NCBI RefSeq assembly: GCF_001562015.1
Contig: NZ_LASA01000056.1
Coordinates: 29,030 to 93,029 of the forward strand
Direction: 5' to 3'
DNA length: 64,000 nucleotides
Source of the DNA: Endozoicomonas arenosclerae
GTDB lineage: Bacteria > Pseudomonadota > Gammaproteobacteria > Pseudomonadales > Endozoicomonadaceae
Below, piece after piece: positions 37,295-47,337 of the stretch; position 1 is the stretch's first letter; each line of letters begins with the position of its first letter. The notes below the pieces were generated by a model. That model did no database searches. It was not told the origin of the DNA and saw only the letters and a list, made by a program, of their open reading frames with translations. A program made the translations under genes and the position numbers.

Positions 37295-38440
37295 TCAGTC
37301 AGACAACAGCGAACGACTGATAATCAGCTTCATGATTTCGTTGGTGCCACCGTAGATTCGCTGAACCCTGGCGTCAGCAAAAGCTCGAGCTACAGGGTAT
37401 TCCCACATATAACCATAGCCACCATGTAACTGCAGACATTCATCAATGACTTTGCACTGAAGGTCAGTGGATAACAGTTTGGCCTTGGAAGCCGTTACCG
37501 CATCCAGCTTGCCTTCAATATGTAACTCAAGACAACGATCGACAAACACCCTTAGACTAGAAACTTCGGTATCCAGCTCCGCCAGTTTGAATTGGGTATT
37601 CTGGAAAGAAGCAATCGGCTTGCCGAACGCTTTGCGGTCCTTTACATACTCTATGGTCTGTTCCAGAACACCTTCACAGGAAGCGGCTGCTGTCAGGGCA
37701 ATACTCAGTCTTTCCTGAGGCAGCTCTTCCATCAGGTAAACAAAGCCCTTGCCTTCTTCACCCAGCAGATTGGCTTTGGGCACACGAACATCCTGGAAGA
37801 ACAGTTCGGAAGTGTCCTGGGCTTTCATGCCAATCTTCTCGAGATTGGAGCCTTTCTCAAAACCAGGAGTACCTGCGTCTACCAGGATCAGGCTGATGCC
37901 GCTGGCTTTCTCATGGGGATCGGTCTTGCAGACCACAATGACCGTATCTGCATGCTGACCATTGGTAATAAACGTCTTTGAACCATTAATGACGTATTCG
38001 TCACCGTCCAGAATGGCCGTGGTTTTAACACTCTGAAGGTCAGAGCCAGTACCAGGTTCTGTCATGGCGATGGCGGTAACAATCTCACCGGACAGACAGC
38101 CAGGAATATAACGCTGCTTCTGATCTTCTGTGCCGTAATTAAGAATATAAGGCACAGCAATATCGGAGTGCAGGCCAAAACCGATACCGGTCAGGCCCAT
38201 TCTTGAGATCTCTTCATCAACAATAGCGTTATAGCGAAAATCAACGCCAACACCACCGTACTCCTCTGGCATGGTGGGCGCCAGAAAACCCTGCTCGCCT
38301 GCCTTGTTCCAAAGCCGACGGTCTATTGCGCCCTCCTTTTCCCACTGACTGTGGAAAGGAACGGCTTCTGTCTCAAAAAACTTGCGAACACTGTCGCGAA
38401 ACTGCTCGTGCTCACTATCGAAGATCGTTCTTGGAATCAT
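37295..38440 (-). CDS. Acyl-CoA dehydrogenase (long-chain/isovaleryl-type active site)
   Basis: 381-residue FAD enzyme that makes trans-2-enoyl-CoA. Signature AMTEPGTGSDLQSVKT and C-terminal QLHGGYGYMWEYPVARAFAD. The C-terminal motif is IYGGTNEIMK; medium/short-chain enzymes carry the catalytic Glu here (YEGT). In the long-chain group the Glu lies earlier, and a matching Glu is in the VLEQTIEYVKDRKAFGKP region. It is the last gene of the thiolase-multifunctional-dehydrogenase operon, 14 bp after its neighbour. Confidence 0.93.
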   Translation of the reverse strand: MIPRTIFDSEHEQFRDSVRKFFETEAVPFHSQWEKEGAIDRRLWNKAGEQGFLAPTMPEEYGGVGVDFRYNAIVDEEISRMGLTGIGFGLHSDIAVPYILNYGTEDQKQRYIPGCLSGEIVTAIAMTEPGTGSDLQSVKTTAILDGDEYVINGSKTFITNGQHADTVIVVCKTDPHEKASGISLILVDAGTPGFEKGSNLEKIGMKAQDTSELFFQDVRVPKANLLGEEGKGFVYLMEELPQERLSIALTAAASCEGVLEQTIEYVKDRKAFGKPIASFQNTQFKLAELDTEVSSLRVFVDRCLELHIEGKLDAVTASKAKLLSTDLQCKVIDECLQLHGGYGYMWEYPVARAFADARVQRIYGGTNEIMKLIISRSLLSD

Positions 38441-38454
38441 TTTAGTTCTCCGAA

Positions 38455-40602
38455 TTAATGGAAGGTTTTGCCTGCATTCAGGTATTCAGAAACGATGTCA
38501 GGTGCCTTGAACCGGCTGCCATAAAGGTTCGCCAACTCATCACAACGATCCATGAACGTCTGCAAACCATAGGTGTTAACAAACTGAATATAACCTCCAG
38601 TCCATGCTGGAGCGCCTATACCCATAATAGAACCAATATTGCCATCCGCCACGGAACGAAGAACACCTTCCTGAAGGCATTTCAGACTTTCAATGACGCA
38701 GCGGAACAGTAATCTGTCCTTGATGTCTTGATCACTGATTTCAACGACGGGCTGATAGTATTTTTCCAGCAGATCTGGCCAGATGGTCTTGCCATTCTCA
38801 GTGTAATTATAATAACCACCGTCACCGTGATAACGACCTCCCCGGTTATATTTCGTTACCAGTTCATCCACCAGCTGGCTGGCCAGAGGAGTAGGATCGT
38901 TTTCAGCCTGCTTCAGCCCCATTTGAGTCTGGGTTTCTTCAATGGTTTTAGTCAGCTGCAAACTCACTTCGTCATGTACAGTCAATGGCCCGACAGGCAT
39001 ACCAATAGCTTTACCCAGAGAATCGATGCGTACCGGGTGAATACCTTCTGCCACCATTTGGGCAGCTTCATACAACTGAGTAGCAAAAGTTCTAGAGGTA
39101 TAGAAGCCCACGCTGTCATTCACGACTATAGGCGTCTTGCGAATCTGACGAACAAAATCAAAAGCCCTTGCCAGCGTCTCATCACTGGTTTTTTCTCCAC
39201 AGATCAACTCTACCAGTGGCATTTTGTCCACCGGAGAGAAAAAGTGGATACCAATAAAGTTATCGGGTTTATCAGCGACTTCTGCCAGACGTGTGATAGG
39301 CAAAGAGGATGTATTGGTTCCCCAGATGCCTCCTTCAGCCAGACGTTGTTGTGTCTCCTTTGTCACCTGGTGTTTAAGCTCCAGCTTTTCGAAGACCGCT
39401 TCAATAATCAGATCACAGCCTTCCAGGTCTGAATCTTGATCCGTGGCCAGAATCTGGCTCAATACCTTTTCCTTGCCTGCCTCATCATTCCTGCCACGGG
39501 ATATGGCTTTATCCAGCAATTGTGCGCTGTATGCTTTGCCTTTCTCTGCTGCCGCAAGAGAGACATCTTTCAATACCACTTCAATGCCCGCCATAGCGGC
39601 TACATTGGCAATGCCCTGCCCCATCATTCCGGCACCGATAATGCCTACTTTTGCAATACGGCTCGGTTCAATACCTGCTGGACGACTGGCGCCACCATTG
39701 ACCTTGTTCATCTGGAAAAAGAAGCTGCTGATCATGTTCTTGGCGACGGGAGAAATGACCAGAGACACAAAGTTTCTCGATTCAATGGTCATCGCAGTAT
39801 CAAAATCAACCCGCAGAGTTTCTACAGCGGTTTCCAGAATGCGTTCTGGCGCTGGCAGCAGTCCTCGGGTTTTCCCCATCACCATGAAGGGAGCAAACTG
39901 AGCCGCCTGAGCTACAGAAGGTTTGTTGATGTTGCTTTTGATCCGGTAACCTTTTCTATCCCAGGGCTGTTGGGCCGCGTCAGCATTATCCCGATTATCC
40001 ATGATCCATGCGTGTGCCCTGGGCAATAGCGATTCAGAGTCGTCCACTAACTCATCAATCAATCCTTCTGACAACGCCTTCTCCGGCCTCAGTCGTTTGC
40101 CTTCCAGCAGATAGGGCATAGCCTTCTCTACACCCAGTAAATGAGTCATTCTGACAATGCCACCAGCGCCAGGCAAAAGACCCAGGGTGACTTCAGGCAA
40201 ACCTATCTGAACACGCTTGTTGTTCACCGCGATCCGATAGTTACAACCCAGACAGAGCTCAAGACCTCCGCCCAATGCAGCACCATTAATGGCCGCCACA
40301 ACAGGTACAGGCAGCTTTTCCAGACGTCGCAGGAAGCTCTTGATGGCTTCCACTTTTTCAAAGTACGCCTTGGCCTGTTCGGCATCGACTGTCAGGATTT
40401 CTTTCAGGTCGCCACCGGCAAAAAAGTCCTTCTTGGCAGAAGCAAAGATGACCCCGGACAGTGCCGATTCTGTCTCCAGCCTGTGCACGGTGGCAGACAT
40501 CACTTCATCAAACTCTGCATTCATGGCATTGACCGGACCGGTCATATCCATGGTGATGGTTACGATGCCTTCGTTATCTTTTTTGTAATCAAACACACTC
40601 AT
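38455..40602 (-). CDS. Trifunctional-type enoyl-CoA hydratase / 3-hydroxyacyl-CoA dehydrogenase (FadB/FadJ-like)
   Basis: 715 residues. The N-terminal crotonase domain has [15 protein letters not shown] and [16 protein letters not shown], which supply the two catalytic Glu. The 3-hydroxyacyl-CoA dehydrogenase domain begins with the NAD motif [17 protein letters not shown] and has [10 protein letters not shown] and GIHFFSPV (catalytic His). ATG 40602 has GGAGG eight bases upstream; the extension to 40629 is not needed. It catalyses two successive beta-oxidation steps and lies in an operon with thiolase (upstream) and acyl-CoA dehydrogenase (downstream). Confidence 0.94.
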   Translation of the reverse strand: MSVFDYKKDNEGIVTITMDMTGPVNAMNAEFDEVMSATVHRLETESALSGVIFASAKKDFFAGGDLKEILTVDAEQAKAYFEKVEAIKSFLRRLEKLPVPVVAAINGAALGGGLELCLGCNYRIAVNNKRVQIGLPEVTLGLLPGAGGIVRMTHLLGVEKAMPYLLEGKRLRPEKALSEGLIDELVDDSESLLPRAHAWIMDNRDNADAAQQPWDRKGYRIKSNINKPSVAQAAQFAPFMVMGKTRGLLPAPERILETAVETLRVDFDTAMTIESRNFVSLVISPVAKNMISSFFFQMNKVNGGASRPAGIEPSRIAKVGIIGAGMMGQGIANVAAMAGIEVVLKDVSLAAAEKGKAYSAQLLDKAISRGRNDEAGKEKVLSQILATDQDSDLEGCDLIIEAVFEKLELKHQVTKETQQRLAEGGIWGTNTSSLPITRLAEVADKPDNFIGIHFFSPVDKMPLVELICGEKTSDETLARAFDFVRQIRKTPIVVNDSVGFYTSRTFATQLYEAAQMVAEGIHPVRIDSLGKAIGMPVGPLTVHDEVSLQLTKTIEETQTQMGLKQAENDPTPLASQLVDELVTKYNRGGRYHGDGGYYNYTENGKTIWPDLLEKYYQPVVEISDQDIKDRLLFRCVIESLKCLQEGVLRSVADGNIGSIMGIGAPAWTGGYIQFVNTYGLQTFMDRCDELANLYGSRFKAPDIVSEYLNAGKTFH

Positions 40603-40615
40603 GTCTATCACCTCC

Positions 40616-41824
40616 TCAAACTCTCTCAATCAGCGTTGAAATGCCCATGCCACCGCCAACGCAGAGTGACACCATGGCTCGTTTGAGGTTTCTGCGTTCC
40701 AGTTCATCCAGAACGACGCCCACCAGCATGGCTCCGGTCGCTCCAAGGGGATGGCCCATGGCAATAGCCCCACCATTGACGTTGGTGACTTCATGGTCGA
40801 TACCCAGATCGCTCATATAACGCAGAGCAACGGAAGCAAAAGCTTCATTGATCTCCCAAAGGTCAATGTCAGACTTCTGAAGCCCGGCGATTCGAAGGCA
40901 TTTCTCCGCAGCCGGTCCGGGACCTGTCAGCATAATGGACGGTTCTGTTGCCAGGACTGCACCCGCAACAATTCTTCCTCTGGGAGTAAGACCAAGATCT
41001 TTTCCGGCTTTTTCACTGCCAATCAGAACCGCACTGGCGCCATCAACAATGCCTGAGGAATTGCCGGGTGTATGAACATGGTGAATGGCTTCGACTTCAG
41101 GGTATTTGGAGAGAATCATCTCATCCGCTCCCATAGCGCCCATCTGTTGAAAAGAGGGTTTCAGTCTGGCCAGCCCTTCCATAGACGTCTCAGGTTTGAT
41201 GAAATCATCCTTTTCCAGAATCACCAGACCGTTTCGATCCTTAACCGGCACAACTGAACGATCAAAATAGCCATTATCACGGGCATGAGTTGCACGACGC
41301 TGGGATTCAACCGCATAAGCATCAACGGCCTCACGACCCCACCCTCCCAGCGTAGAGATCAGATCCGCACCAATCCCCTGGGGAACCTGTCTCTGACTGA
41401 TGACAAACTCAGGGTCTGTGAACATCGCGCCACCATTCGAGCCCATGGGTACCCTGGACATACTTTCAATACCACCAGCAACGACCATTTCAGACCAGCC
41501 CGACATCACTTTCTGTGCCGCTGTGTTCACGGCCTCAAGCCCGGAAGCGCAGAACCTGTCCAGCTGAACACCGGCAACACTTTCATCCCAGCCTGCCTGT
41601 TGAGCAACCGCTTTGGCGATATCACTGCCCTGCTCTGAAATCGGAGTAACACATCCCAGAACCACATCATCGACATAAGCCGTATCGAGGGAGTGACGGC
41701 TTTGCAACTCTCTGAACAAGCCTGCTGAAAGCTCCAGTGGACGGACTTCATGCAGACTGCCGTCTGCCTTGCCTTTGCTGCGAGGAGTTCTTATCGCATC
41801 GAAAATATAGGCCGAATGATTCAT
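40616..41824 (-). CDS. Acetyl-CoA C-acyltransferase (thiolase)
   Basis: About 402 residues from ATG 41824 ([19 protein letters not shown]). Catalytic Cys in [13 protein letters not shown], His in [15 protein letters not shown] and second Cys in [10 protein letters not shown]. It cleaves 3-ketoacyl-CoA in the last beta-oxidation step, or works in the biosynthetic direction. It is the first gene of the three-gene operon. Upstream in-frame starts to 41884 add 20 unconserved residues. Confidence 0.94.
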   Translation of the reverse strand: MNHSAYIFDAIRTPRSKGKADGSLHEVRPLELSAGLFRELQSRHSLDTAYVDDVVLGCVTPISEQGSDIAKAVAQQAGWDESVAGVQLDRFCASGLEAVNTAAQKVMSGWSEMVVAGGIESMSRVPMGSNGGAMFTDPEFVISQRQVPQGIGADLISTLGGWGREAVDAYAVESQRRATHARDNGYFDRSVVPVKDRNGLVILEKDDFIKPETSMEGLARLKPSFQQMGAMGADEMILSKYPEVEAIHHVHTPGNSSGIVDGASAVLIGSEKAGKDLGLTPRGRIVAGAVLATEPSIMLTGPGPAAEKCLRIAGLQKSDIDLWEINEAFASVALRYMSDLGIDHEVTNVNGGAIAMGHPLGATGAMLVGVVLDELERRNLKRAMVSLCVGGGMGISTLIERV

Positions 41825-41923
41825 TGTGTGCCTCTGCATGTCAGTGCCTGAGAGCATACTGCTGGAGAAATTGTCACTGGACAATGACGGCTCTGTTCAT
41901 GAAAAATAAGCAGAAAGTGACAG

Positions 41924-42982
41924 TTGGACGTCAGCTACAACCTGCATATTATTGTGAACACTACAAAAGCTATCACCATCTCTTCAGTGCTGCTAAAGCA
42001 CGCTCTCTCTGGGGCTCAAGCCCAGGGAGTAGATCTTCCCAGATTGCTCAGGAAGTGCGGAATACCTGTCGATGTGTTTGAGCATACTGAAAGTCGTCTC
42101 CCGCTGGAAAATATCGTTAAGTTACTCCGTTACTGCAATGGCGTGATGAATGATGAAGCCAATGGTTTGCTGCAGTCTCCCATGCGGCTGGGCAGTTTCA
42201 GGATGATGGCTCTGGCCGCTGTGCACAGTCAGAATCTGGGGCAGGCCCTGGAACGGTGTCTGGATTTTTATAACCTGTTTGCCAACAGTTTCCACTATGA
42301 ATTAAAAACAGGTCGACGCTTTGCACAAATCACCATGAAACGCCGTGATGGACACAGCATAATAGACGACTACGCGATCTGCTCAATGCTCAGTGTCATT
42401 CACCGCTTCAGTGGCTGGTTTTGCAATGATCGACTCATTTTGAACCAGATTGGCTTCGACCACCCCCCTCCTCCGTACCGAAAAGAACTTCATTATATGT
42501 TCTATGGGGCTCCGGTGCTTTTTCATCAGGACATCAACAGCATCAGCTTTGATCGCCACTACCTTGACTATCCGGTTGTTCAAACAGAAATGCAGGTTGA
42601 AAGCTATGTCCGTCGTGCTCCCATGGATATTTTTCTTCCTCTGGATGCCGGCGGTTTGTGGACAATGGATGTTCGAAGGCGATTAAAAGAAGCGTTTGCC
42701 AGCCAACGGCAATTATTGTCCCTTGAAATACTTGCGGAAGAAATGTCTCTGACCCCTCAGACCCTGAGGCGACGTCTCAGGAAAGAGGGCAGCAGTTTTG
42801 ACATCATCAAGTCACATATACGACGAGATATTGCCATTCACCATTTAGGTGATAATCAGCTGACTATGGAAGACATTGCTGAAGCAGCGGGTTACACAGA
42901 ACCGAGTTCGTTCATCAGGGCTTTTAAAAGCTGGACAGGATTCACACCACTGCAATTCAGAAAGGGTCTGGACAGGTTATAG
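41924..42982 (+). CDS. AraC-family regulator, probable controller of the beta-oxidation operon
   Basis: 352 residues from TTG 41924. An N-terminal ligand-binding domain of the arabinose-binding-like (PF12625-like) type, with LPLENIVKLLRYC, precedes a C-terminal AraC DNA-binding domain (LEILAEEMSLTPQTLRRRLRKEGSSFDIIKS and MEDIAEAAGYTEPSSFIRAFKSWTG). It is divergent from the thiolase operon, with about 100 bp between the starts, so control of that operon by an acyl ligand is a natural inference. The N-terminus is uncertain because no ATG is in frame nearby. Confidence 0.88.
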   Translation: MDVSYNLHIIVNTTKAITISSVLLKHALSGAQAQGVDLPRLLRKCGIPVDVFEHTESRLPLENIVKLLRYCNGVMNDEANGLLQSPMRLGSFRMMALAAVHSQNLGQALERCLDFYNLFANSFHYELKTGRRFAQITMKRRDGHSIIDDYAICSMLSVIHRFSGWFCNDRLILNQIGFDHPPPPYRKELHYMFYGAPVLFHQDINSISFDRHYLDYPVVQTEMQVESYVRRAPMDIFLPLDAGGLWTMDVRRRLKEAFASQRQLLSLEILAEEMSLTPQTLRRRLRKEGSSFDIIKSHIRRDIAIHHLGDNQLTMEDIAEAAGYTEPSSFIRAFKSWTGFTPLQFRKGLDRL

Positions 42983-43783
42983 CTTTACTTCCAGGCAGGA
43001 TTTCACCAGATTTCGTTTACTGAAGTTATAGCCACTGAGCAGAGAAATAAAGGACTCCTTCCCCAGAATCTGATCAGAAATCTCTGTTACCGGCACGCCT
43101 TTCTGATGCATAGCCTGAACCTTACCCGCCAGATTGATAATATAATCATACTTCTCCCGCAGTCTGGTTTTTCCATCCTTAACAAGACCTCTATGAGGGC
43201 AGCAAATCAGCTCAAAGTCGTATTCCAGAACCTTAAGGGTACTCTCCAGCAAAATGCTGATATCTTCATCCGCCCTGAGCATTTTGAGGTAGTTGGCAAT
43301 ATAAAGGTCAGCACTGAACAGCCAGCCCCTTTCCGGGAGAAGGTAGCATGTCATATCGCGGGCATGACCGGGAGCAAAAATCGCTTCCACGGCTTCGCCA
43401 CTGCCCAGAGTCATGGAAGCAGGTAAGGGTTTTGCTTCCGCTTTGCCAGGATACCCCCAGACCAGCTTTTGCATCAGAGGCGTTGCGTACCCATCCCTGA
43501 GTTTTTTAAGTGATAATTCCGGGGCAAGAGGCGTCACTCCGGTCATCTGGCTGATTCGCCCAATATTGCCGGCATGATCTTCATGATGATGAGTAATCAG
43601 TAACTGCTCGAGCGGTTTCTCGGCAATGAAAGGTTTTAGAAAACGCCATTGATTGCTGGGGCCCGTATCAATCACGGTTTCGCCCAGACGGTAAACGATA
43701 AAACTGGTGTTCACCCCGAGGTTGAATCGCCCAACACGAATCGCCTCCAGGTCTTCATGTTGAAACCGTTCTATAACCGACAT
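42977..43783 (-). CDS. Metallo-beta-lactamase-fold hydrolase (LACTB2/glyoxalase-II-like)
   Basis: 268 residues. Zinc motif THHHEDHAGN, then GHARDMTCYL and SADLYIANY supply the remaining metal ligands, and CPHRG is near 200. A C-terminal helical region resembles LACTB2-like proteins that hydrolyse thioesters or nucleic acids. Its stop overlaps the AraC gene convergently by 6 bp. Substrate unknown. Confidence 0.85.
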   Translation of the reverse strand: MSVIERFQHEDLEAIRVGRFNLGVNTSFIVYRLGETVIDTGPSNQWRFLKPFIAEKPLEQLLITHHHEDHAGNIGRISQMTGVTPLAPELSLKKLRDGYATPLMQKLVWGYPGKAEAKPLPASMTLGSGEAVEAIFAPGHARDMTCYLLPERGWLFSADLYIANYLKMLRADEDISILLESTLKVLEYDFELICCPHRGLVKDGKTRLREKYDYIINLAGKVQAMHQKGVPVTEISDQILGKESFISLLSGYNFSKRNLVKSCLEVKL

Positions 43784-43850
43784 CCTTCACACCGCCCTCT
43801 CTGGTAAGTGGAGGACAGTTTGAGCGGATCAACGTGAAGGCTCAATAGCC

Positions 43851-43879
43851 AAAACCTTCAGCCTGTACTGACTGAAGGT
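43851..43879 (-). terminator. Terminator of the tatA-tatC operon
   Basis: Arms ACCTTCAG / CTGAAGGT with a 10-base loop. On the minus strand the stem is followed by TTTTGG, 12 bp after the tatC stop. Confidence 0.7.
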
Positions 43880-43891
43880 GACAGGAGCGCT

Positions 43892-44647
43892 TTATGCCTT
43901 TTCTTCAGCGGGCTTCTTGCGATTGGTGAGCCGGGCAAACAGGATACCCACTTCAAACAGCAGCCACATAGGCCCAGCCAGCAGACTCTGGGAGATCACA
44001 TCTGGTGGAGTCAGTAACATCCCCAGCACAAAACAACCCACAATAATGTAAGGGCGTTTCTTGGACATGGACTCAACCGTTGAGACACCAGACCAGATCA
44101 ACAACACCGTGGCTACGGGAATCTCAAAGGCCATACCAAAGGCAAAGAACAGCTTCAGGATAAAGTTCAGATAGCTGTTAATGTCCGTCATCACCGTGAC
44201 GCTCTCCGGCCCGGTGCTGGTAAAGAAACCAAATATCAACGGGAAGACTACGAAGTAGGCAAAAGCTACCCCGGCGTAAAACAACACGACACTCGCAGCT
44301 AGAAGGGGAACTGCAAGCCTTTTCTCATGCTTGTATAGTCCCGGGGCTATAAATCCCCAGATCTGATTCAGGATAAAGGGAATCGCTGCAAACAGAGCCA
44401 GCACCATGGTCAGCTTGAAGGGCGCCAGAAAAGGAGAGGCAACATCCGTTGCGATCATACTGGTGCCTTCCGGCAGGAAAGCCCTTAGAGGCTCCGAAAA
44501 GAATTCATAGAGCGTACTGGAGAAGTAGAAAAGACCGGCAAAGAGGATCAGCACAACCACCATGCTGCGCAAAATGCGGGTTCTAAGCTCGAGCAGATGC
44601 TGAACCAGGGGCTGCTGCTCGTCGCGGCTCTCTGTAGTAGATGACAT
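43892..44647 (-). CDS. tatC: Sec-independent protein translocase TatC
   Basis: 251 residues with six membrane helices. Conserved N-terminal HLLELRTRILRSM, the SPFLAPFKL region and KKRPYIIVGCFVLGMLLTPPDVISQ. TatC recognises twin-arginine signal peptides and organises the translocase. It is the second gene of a two-gene operon with tatA, and no tatB lies in between (gap 89 bp). Confidence 0.96.
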   Translation of the reverse strand: MSSTTESRDEQQPLVQHLLELRTRILRSMVVVLILFAGLFYFSSTLYEFFSEPLRAFLPEGTSMIATDVASPFLAPFKLTMVLALFAAIPFILNQIWGFIAPGLYKHEKRLAVPLLAASVVLFYAGVAFAYFVVFPLIFGFFTSTGPESVTVMTDINSYLNFILKLFFAFGMAFEIPVATVLLIWSGVSTVESMSKKRPYIIVGCFVLGMLLTPPDVISQSLLAGPMWLLFEVGILFARLTNRKKPAEEKA

Positions 44648-44736
44648 TCGTTTTTATCCAGACAAACCTTCAAGTTATCTGTAGAGGGCGTTCCCCATGA
44701 ATCACCTATGGCGAAAAAGCCCTCAACACTTCAAAA

Positions 44737-44949
44737 TCAGGCTTTATGGGAAATTTCTTTTTGAGTCTGATCTTCTGCAGCTTTTTTAACAGCGGCATCG
44801 TTCTCTTCTTCGGTCAATGCCTGCTTGAAACCTTTTACTGCACCACCCAGGTCACCGCCAAGACTCTTCAGTTTTTTAGTACCGAACAGCATAACGACGA
44901 TCAGCAGAATAATTAATAACTGCCAGATACTGATTCCACCAAGACCCAT
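44737..44949 (-). CDS. tatA: Twin-arginine translocase TatA/TatE
   Basis: 70 residues. An N-terminal membrane helix ([22 protein letters not shown]), then the amphipathic helix [17 protein letters not shown] and an acidic tail. Pore-forming component for folded, cofactor-bearing proteins. The FGTKKL hinge is typical of TatA rather than TatB. It may also cover the TatB role here. Confidence 0.95.
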   Translation of the reverse strand: MGLGGISIWQLLIILLIVVMLFGTKKLKSLGGDLGGAVKGFKQALTEEENDAAVKKAAEDQTQKEISHKA

Positions 44950-45096
44950 TGTTATTCCCTCCGATGGTTAATCTGTAAACATGCAAAGCATACTCAACTG
45001 CAGTGCCCTCCTACAATCCGTAGATTCAATATAAGGCCTGCCAGTTGCGAAAAACCGGTCACATTTCCTGCACAGAACACTACTACTGTCTCTTAT

Positions 45097-46059
45097 CTAA
45101 TCAAGTACCCTTGATGCTTGATCATCCTCACCACGAATTTTTTGCCTTTCGCTTTCTACCACAGTGGCGACAAGCTCCCTGAGCCATTTCAGAACAGGGT
45201 GATGACTGTCAGACTCCCGCCAGGCCAGCCCTATTTCAAAATCAGGTATCGATAACGGTGGAATACACTTACTTAACGGCGAGTCTGTTTTATCGAGCCT
45301 GGATAACACTTCCGGTACCACACTGATATAAGGCTTCCCTTTCAACAGCTCCAGCAAGGAAACAAACCGGGTACACCCAAGGGCTACTTTTCGTGTCAGC
45401 CCTCGCTCTGCCAGCAATTCATCGACCTTTCCTGATAACTGCCCATCGGGAGAAACCAGGGCATGATCTGTGGATAAATAGTCCTCCAGAGAGAGTGGCA
45501 TATCAAAGCCAAGCACCTGGTTATCAAACAGACAAACATGCTTTTCGATATATAATGGAGTCACGGCGAAATCGTCCGAAGGTAACGGCCAATGCCCTAC
45601 CGCCAGATCCAGCTTCCCGGACTTCAGCCATTCGTGTGCGTTACTCTGGTTGACTGTGACAAAGCTGACACTGACTTCAGGTGCAGCTGAACGTATTTTT
45701 TCCAGAACGGGGGCAGCATAAATCATTTCCGAGTAATCGTTCAGACCTATACGAACAGAGCCTTGCCAGCTGACCGGATCAAAAGCTGTCTGTTCCAGAA
45801 CCTGCTCCCTGATATCCGACAATATACGACTGATAACCGGATAAAGTTCACTGGCTCTTCTCGTAGGCTGCATTTGCTGACCCTGTCTTTCCAACAGGGT
45901 GTCATCAAACAGTCTGCGTAATCGAGCCAGAGAGTGACTCATGGCAGGCTGGCCAACATACATTCTCTGGGCCGCCTTGCTGACACTGCGCTCTTCATAA
46001 AGTGCTTCAAAGGCACTGAGAAGATTGAGATCGACCCGGGAGACATCAATTTGGTTCAT
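45097..46059 (-). CDS. LysR-family regulator divergent from chrA
   Basis: 320 residues. The N-terminal helix-turn-helix (SVSKAAQRMYVGQPAMSHSLARLR) is typical of the NodD/LeuO/NahR branch. The C-terminal periplasmic-binding-like effector domain follows from about residue 95. It is divergent from the chromate-type transporter gene with a 98-bp spacer, so it probably regulates that gene and itself. Effector unknown. Confidence 0.9.
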   Translation of the reverse strand: MNQIDVSRVDLNLLSAFEALYEERSVSKAAQRMYVGQPAMSHSLARLRRLFDDTLLERQGQQMQPTRRASELYPVISRILSDIREQVLEQTAFDPVSWQGSVRIGLNDYSEMIYAAPVLEKIRSAAPEVSVSFVTVNQSNAHEWLKSGKLDLAVGHWPLPSDDFAVTPLYIEKHVCLFDNQVLGFDMPLSLEDYLSTDHALVSPDGQLSGKVDELLAERGLTRKVALGCTRFVSLLELLKGKPYISVVPEVLSRLDKTDSPLSKCIPPLSIPDFEIGLAWRESDSHHPVLKWLRELVATVVESERQKIRGEDDQASRVLD

Positions 46060-46073
46060 AACTTGAATTCAAT

Positions 46074-46083
46074 GAATCGATTC
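46074..46083. promoter_or_regulatory. Possible LysR operator
   Basis: The GAATCGATTC palindrome sits within AT-rich sequence in the middle of the divergent lysR/chrA spacer, flanked by further imperfect symmetry (ATGAATCGATTCGAT). The position fits a LysR recognition site; there is no other support. Confidence 0.3.
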
Positions 46084-46157
46084 GATTAATGATGCAGCTA
46101 TCCATACAATAACGGGCAATTTTTATACGAAACCTTTTCGCACATTTCGGACAGCTT

Positions 46158-47333
46158 ATGGGACATTCGATTATTGACGTCTTCTGGCGTTTCCTTGTGC
46201 TGGGCTGCTACTCCTTCGGAGGCCCTACGGCACACATTGGTTACTTTCATAAAGAGTTTGTTGAGCGACGCAAATGGCTGAGTGAAAGAGATTACGCTGA
46301 CACTGTTGCACTGTGCCAGATGCTTCCAGGACCTGCCAGCAGCCAGGTAGGTATGAGCATTGGCTTTGAGCGTGCAGGTCTGCCAGGTGCCATTGCTGCA
46401 TTTCTGGGCTTTACCTTTCCCTCCGCGCTGATCATGATCCTGCTGGCACTGGGTTACAGTGAAATATCCGGTATTCCAGCAGCCATGGGCATTCTTCAGG
46501 GAATTAAACTGTTTGCCGTAGCCGTGGTAGCTGATGCCCTGATCAAAATGGGTAAATCACTCTGTCCGGATCGCCCCAGAGTCACACTGGCTGTTCTGTC
46601 TGCCGGAGCCATGTTGATTCTTCCCCACGTATTCACCCAGATTGGTGTAATCCTTGTGGCTGCAGCCTGTGGATTCATTATCTACAAAAACCAGTCTACC
46701 AGTGAAGAAACCACACAGGTGAAAGGCAGTAAACGACAAGCGTTTGTCACTCTTATGCTCTTTCTTGCAGGCTTACTGGTCTTACCCGTAGTTGCGGATC
46801 TCTCGAACTCAACAAGTTTGAGCCTGTTTGACAGTTTCTACCGTGCGGGCGCTCTGGTATTTGGCGGTGGTCATGTAGTTCTGCCCATGCTTCAGGCTGA
46901 AGTTGTACACCCAGGTGGCGTCACTCCTGACGCCTTCCTGGTAGGTTACAGTGCGGCTCAGGCTGTTCCGGGTCCAATGTTTGCCCTGGCACCTTTCCTG
47001 GGCGGCGTGTATGGCGGCACCTACAGCATCTCCCATGCTCTTGCGGCGCTGTTCGGTATTTTTTCACCCTCCTTCCTGCTGCTGGCTGCAGCATGGCCTT
47101 TCTGGAATCGCCTGAAAGCCATGCCCAAACTCAGAGCAGCCATTAACGGCATTAATGCTGCGGTAGTAGGTCTTCTTCTAGCTGCCTTCTATAACCCGGT
47201 TATCACACTGGCCATCAAGGATGCTCAGGATGTTGCCCTGGCACTACTGGCCTACCTGCTTCTGGCTGTCTGGAAGCTGCCTATCGCCTGGATGGTGCCA
47301 CTGTTTGCAGGAATCGGTTTCCTTCTGATCTGA
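46158..47333 (+). CDS. chrA: Chromate transporter family protein, two CHR domains
   Basis: 391 residues, about ten to twelve membrane helices. Each half carries a CHR motif: FGGPTAHIGYFHKEFVERRKW and QMLPGPASSQVG in the first, GALVFGGGHVVLPML and AAQAVPGPMFALAPFLGG in the second. This is the long, fused CHR type that expels chromate; sulphate or another oxyanion is possible. It is probably controlled by the divergent LysR protein. The next gene is convergent, 4 bp away. Confidence 0.88.
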   Translation: MGHSIIDVFWRFLVLGCYSFGGPTAHIGYFHKEFVERRKWLSERDYADTVALCQMLPGPASSQVGMSIGFERAGLPGAIAAFLGFTFPSALIMILLALGYSEISGIPAAMGILQGIKLFAVAVVADALIKMGKSLCPDRPRVTLAVLSAGAMLILPHVFTQIGVILVAAACGFIIYKNQSTSEETTQVKGSKRQAFVTLMLFLAGLLVLPVVADLSNSTSLSLFDSFYRAGALVFGGGHVVLPMLQAEVVHPGGVTPDAFLVGYSAAQAVPGPMFALAPFLGGVYGGTYSISHALAALFGIFSPSFLLLAAAWPFWNRLKAMPKLRAAINGINAAVVGLLLAAFYNPVITLAIKDAQDVALALLAYLLLAVWKLPIAWMVPLFAGIGFLLI

Positions 47334-47337
47334 GCAA

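Noticed and set aside
38728..39432. 234-codon plus-strand frame across the beta-oxidation gene
   Set aside because: Antisense shadow of the conserved multifunctional enzyme.
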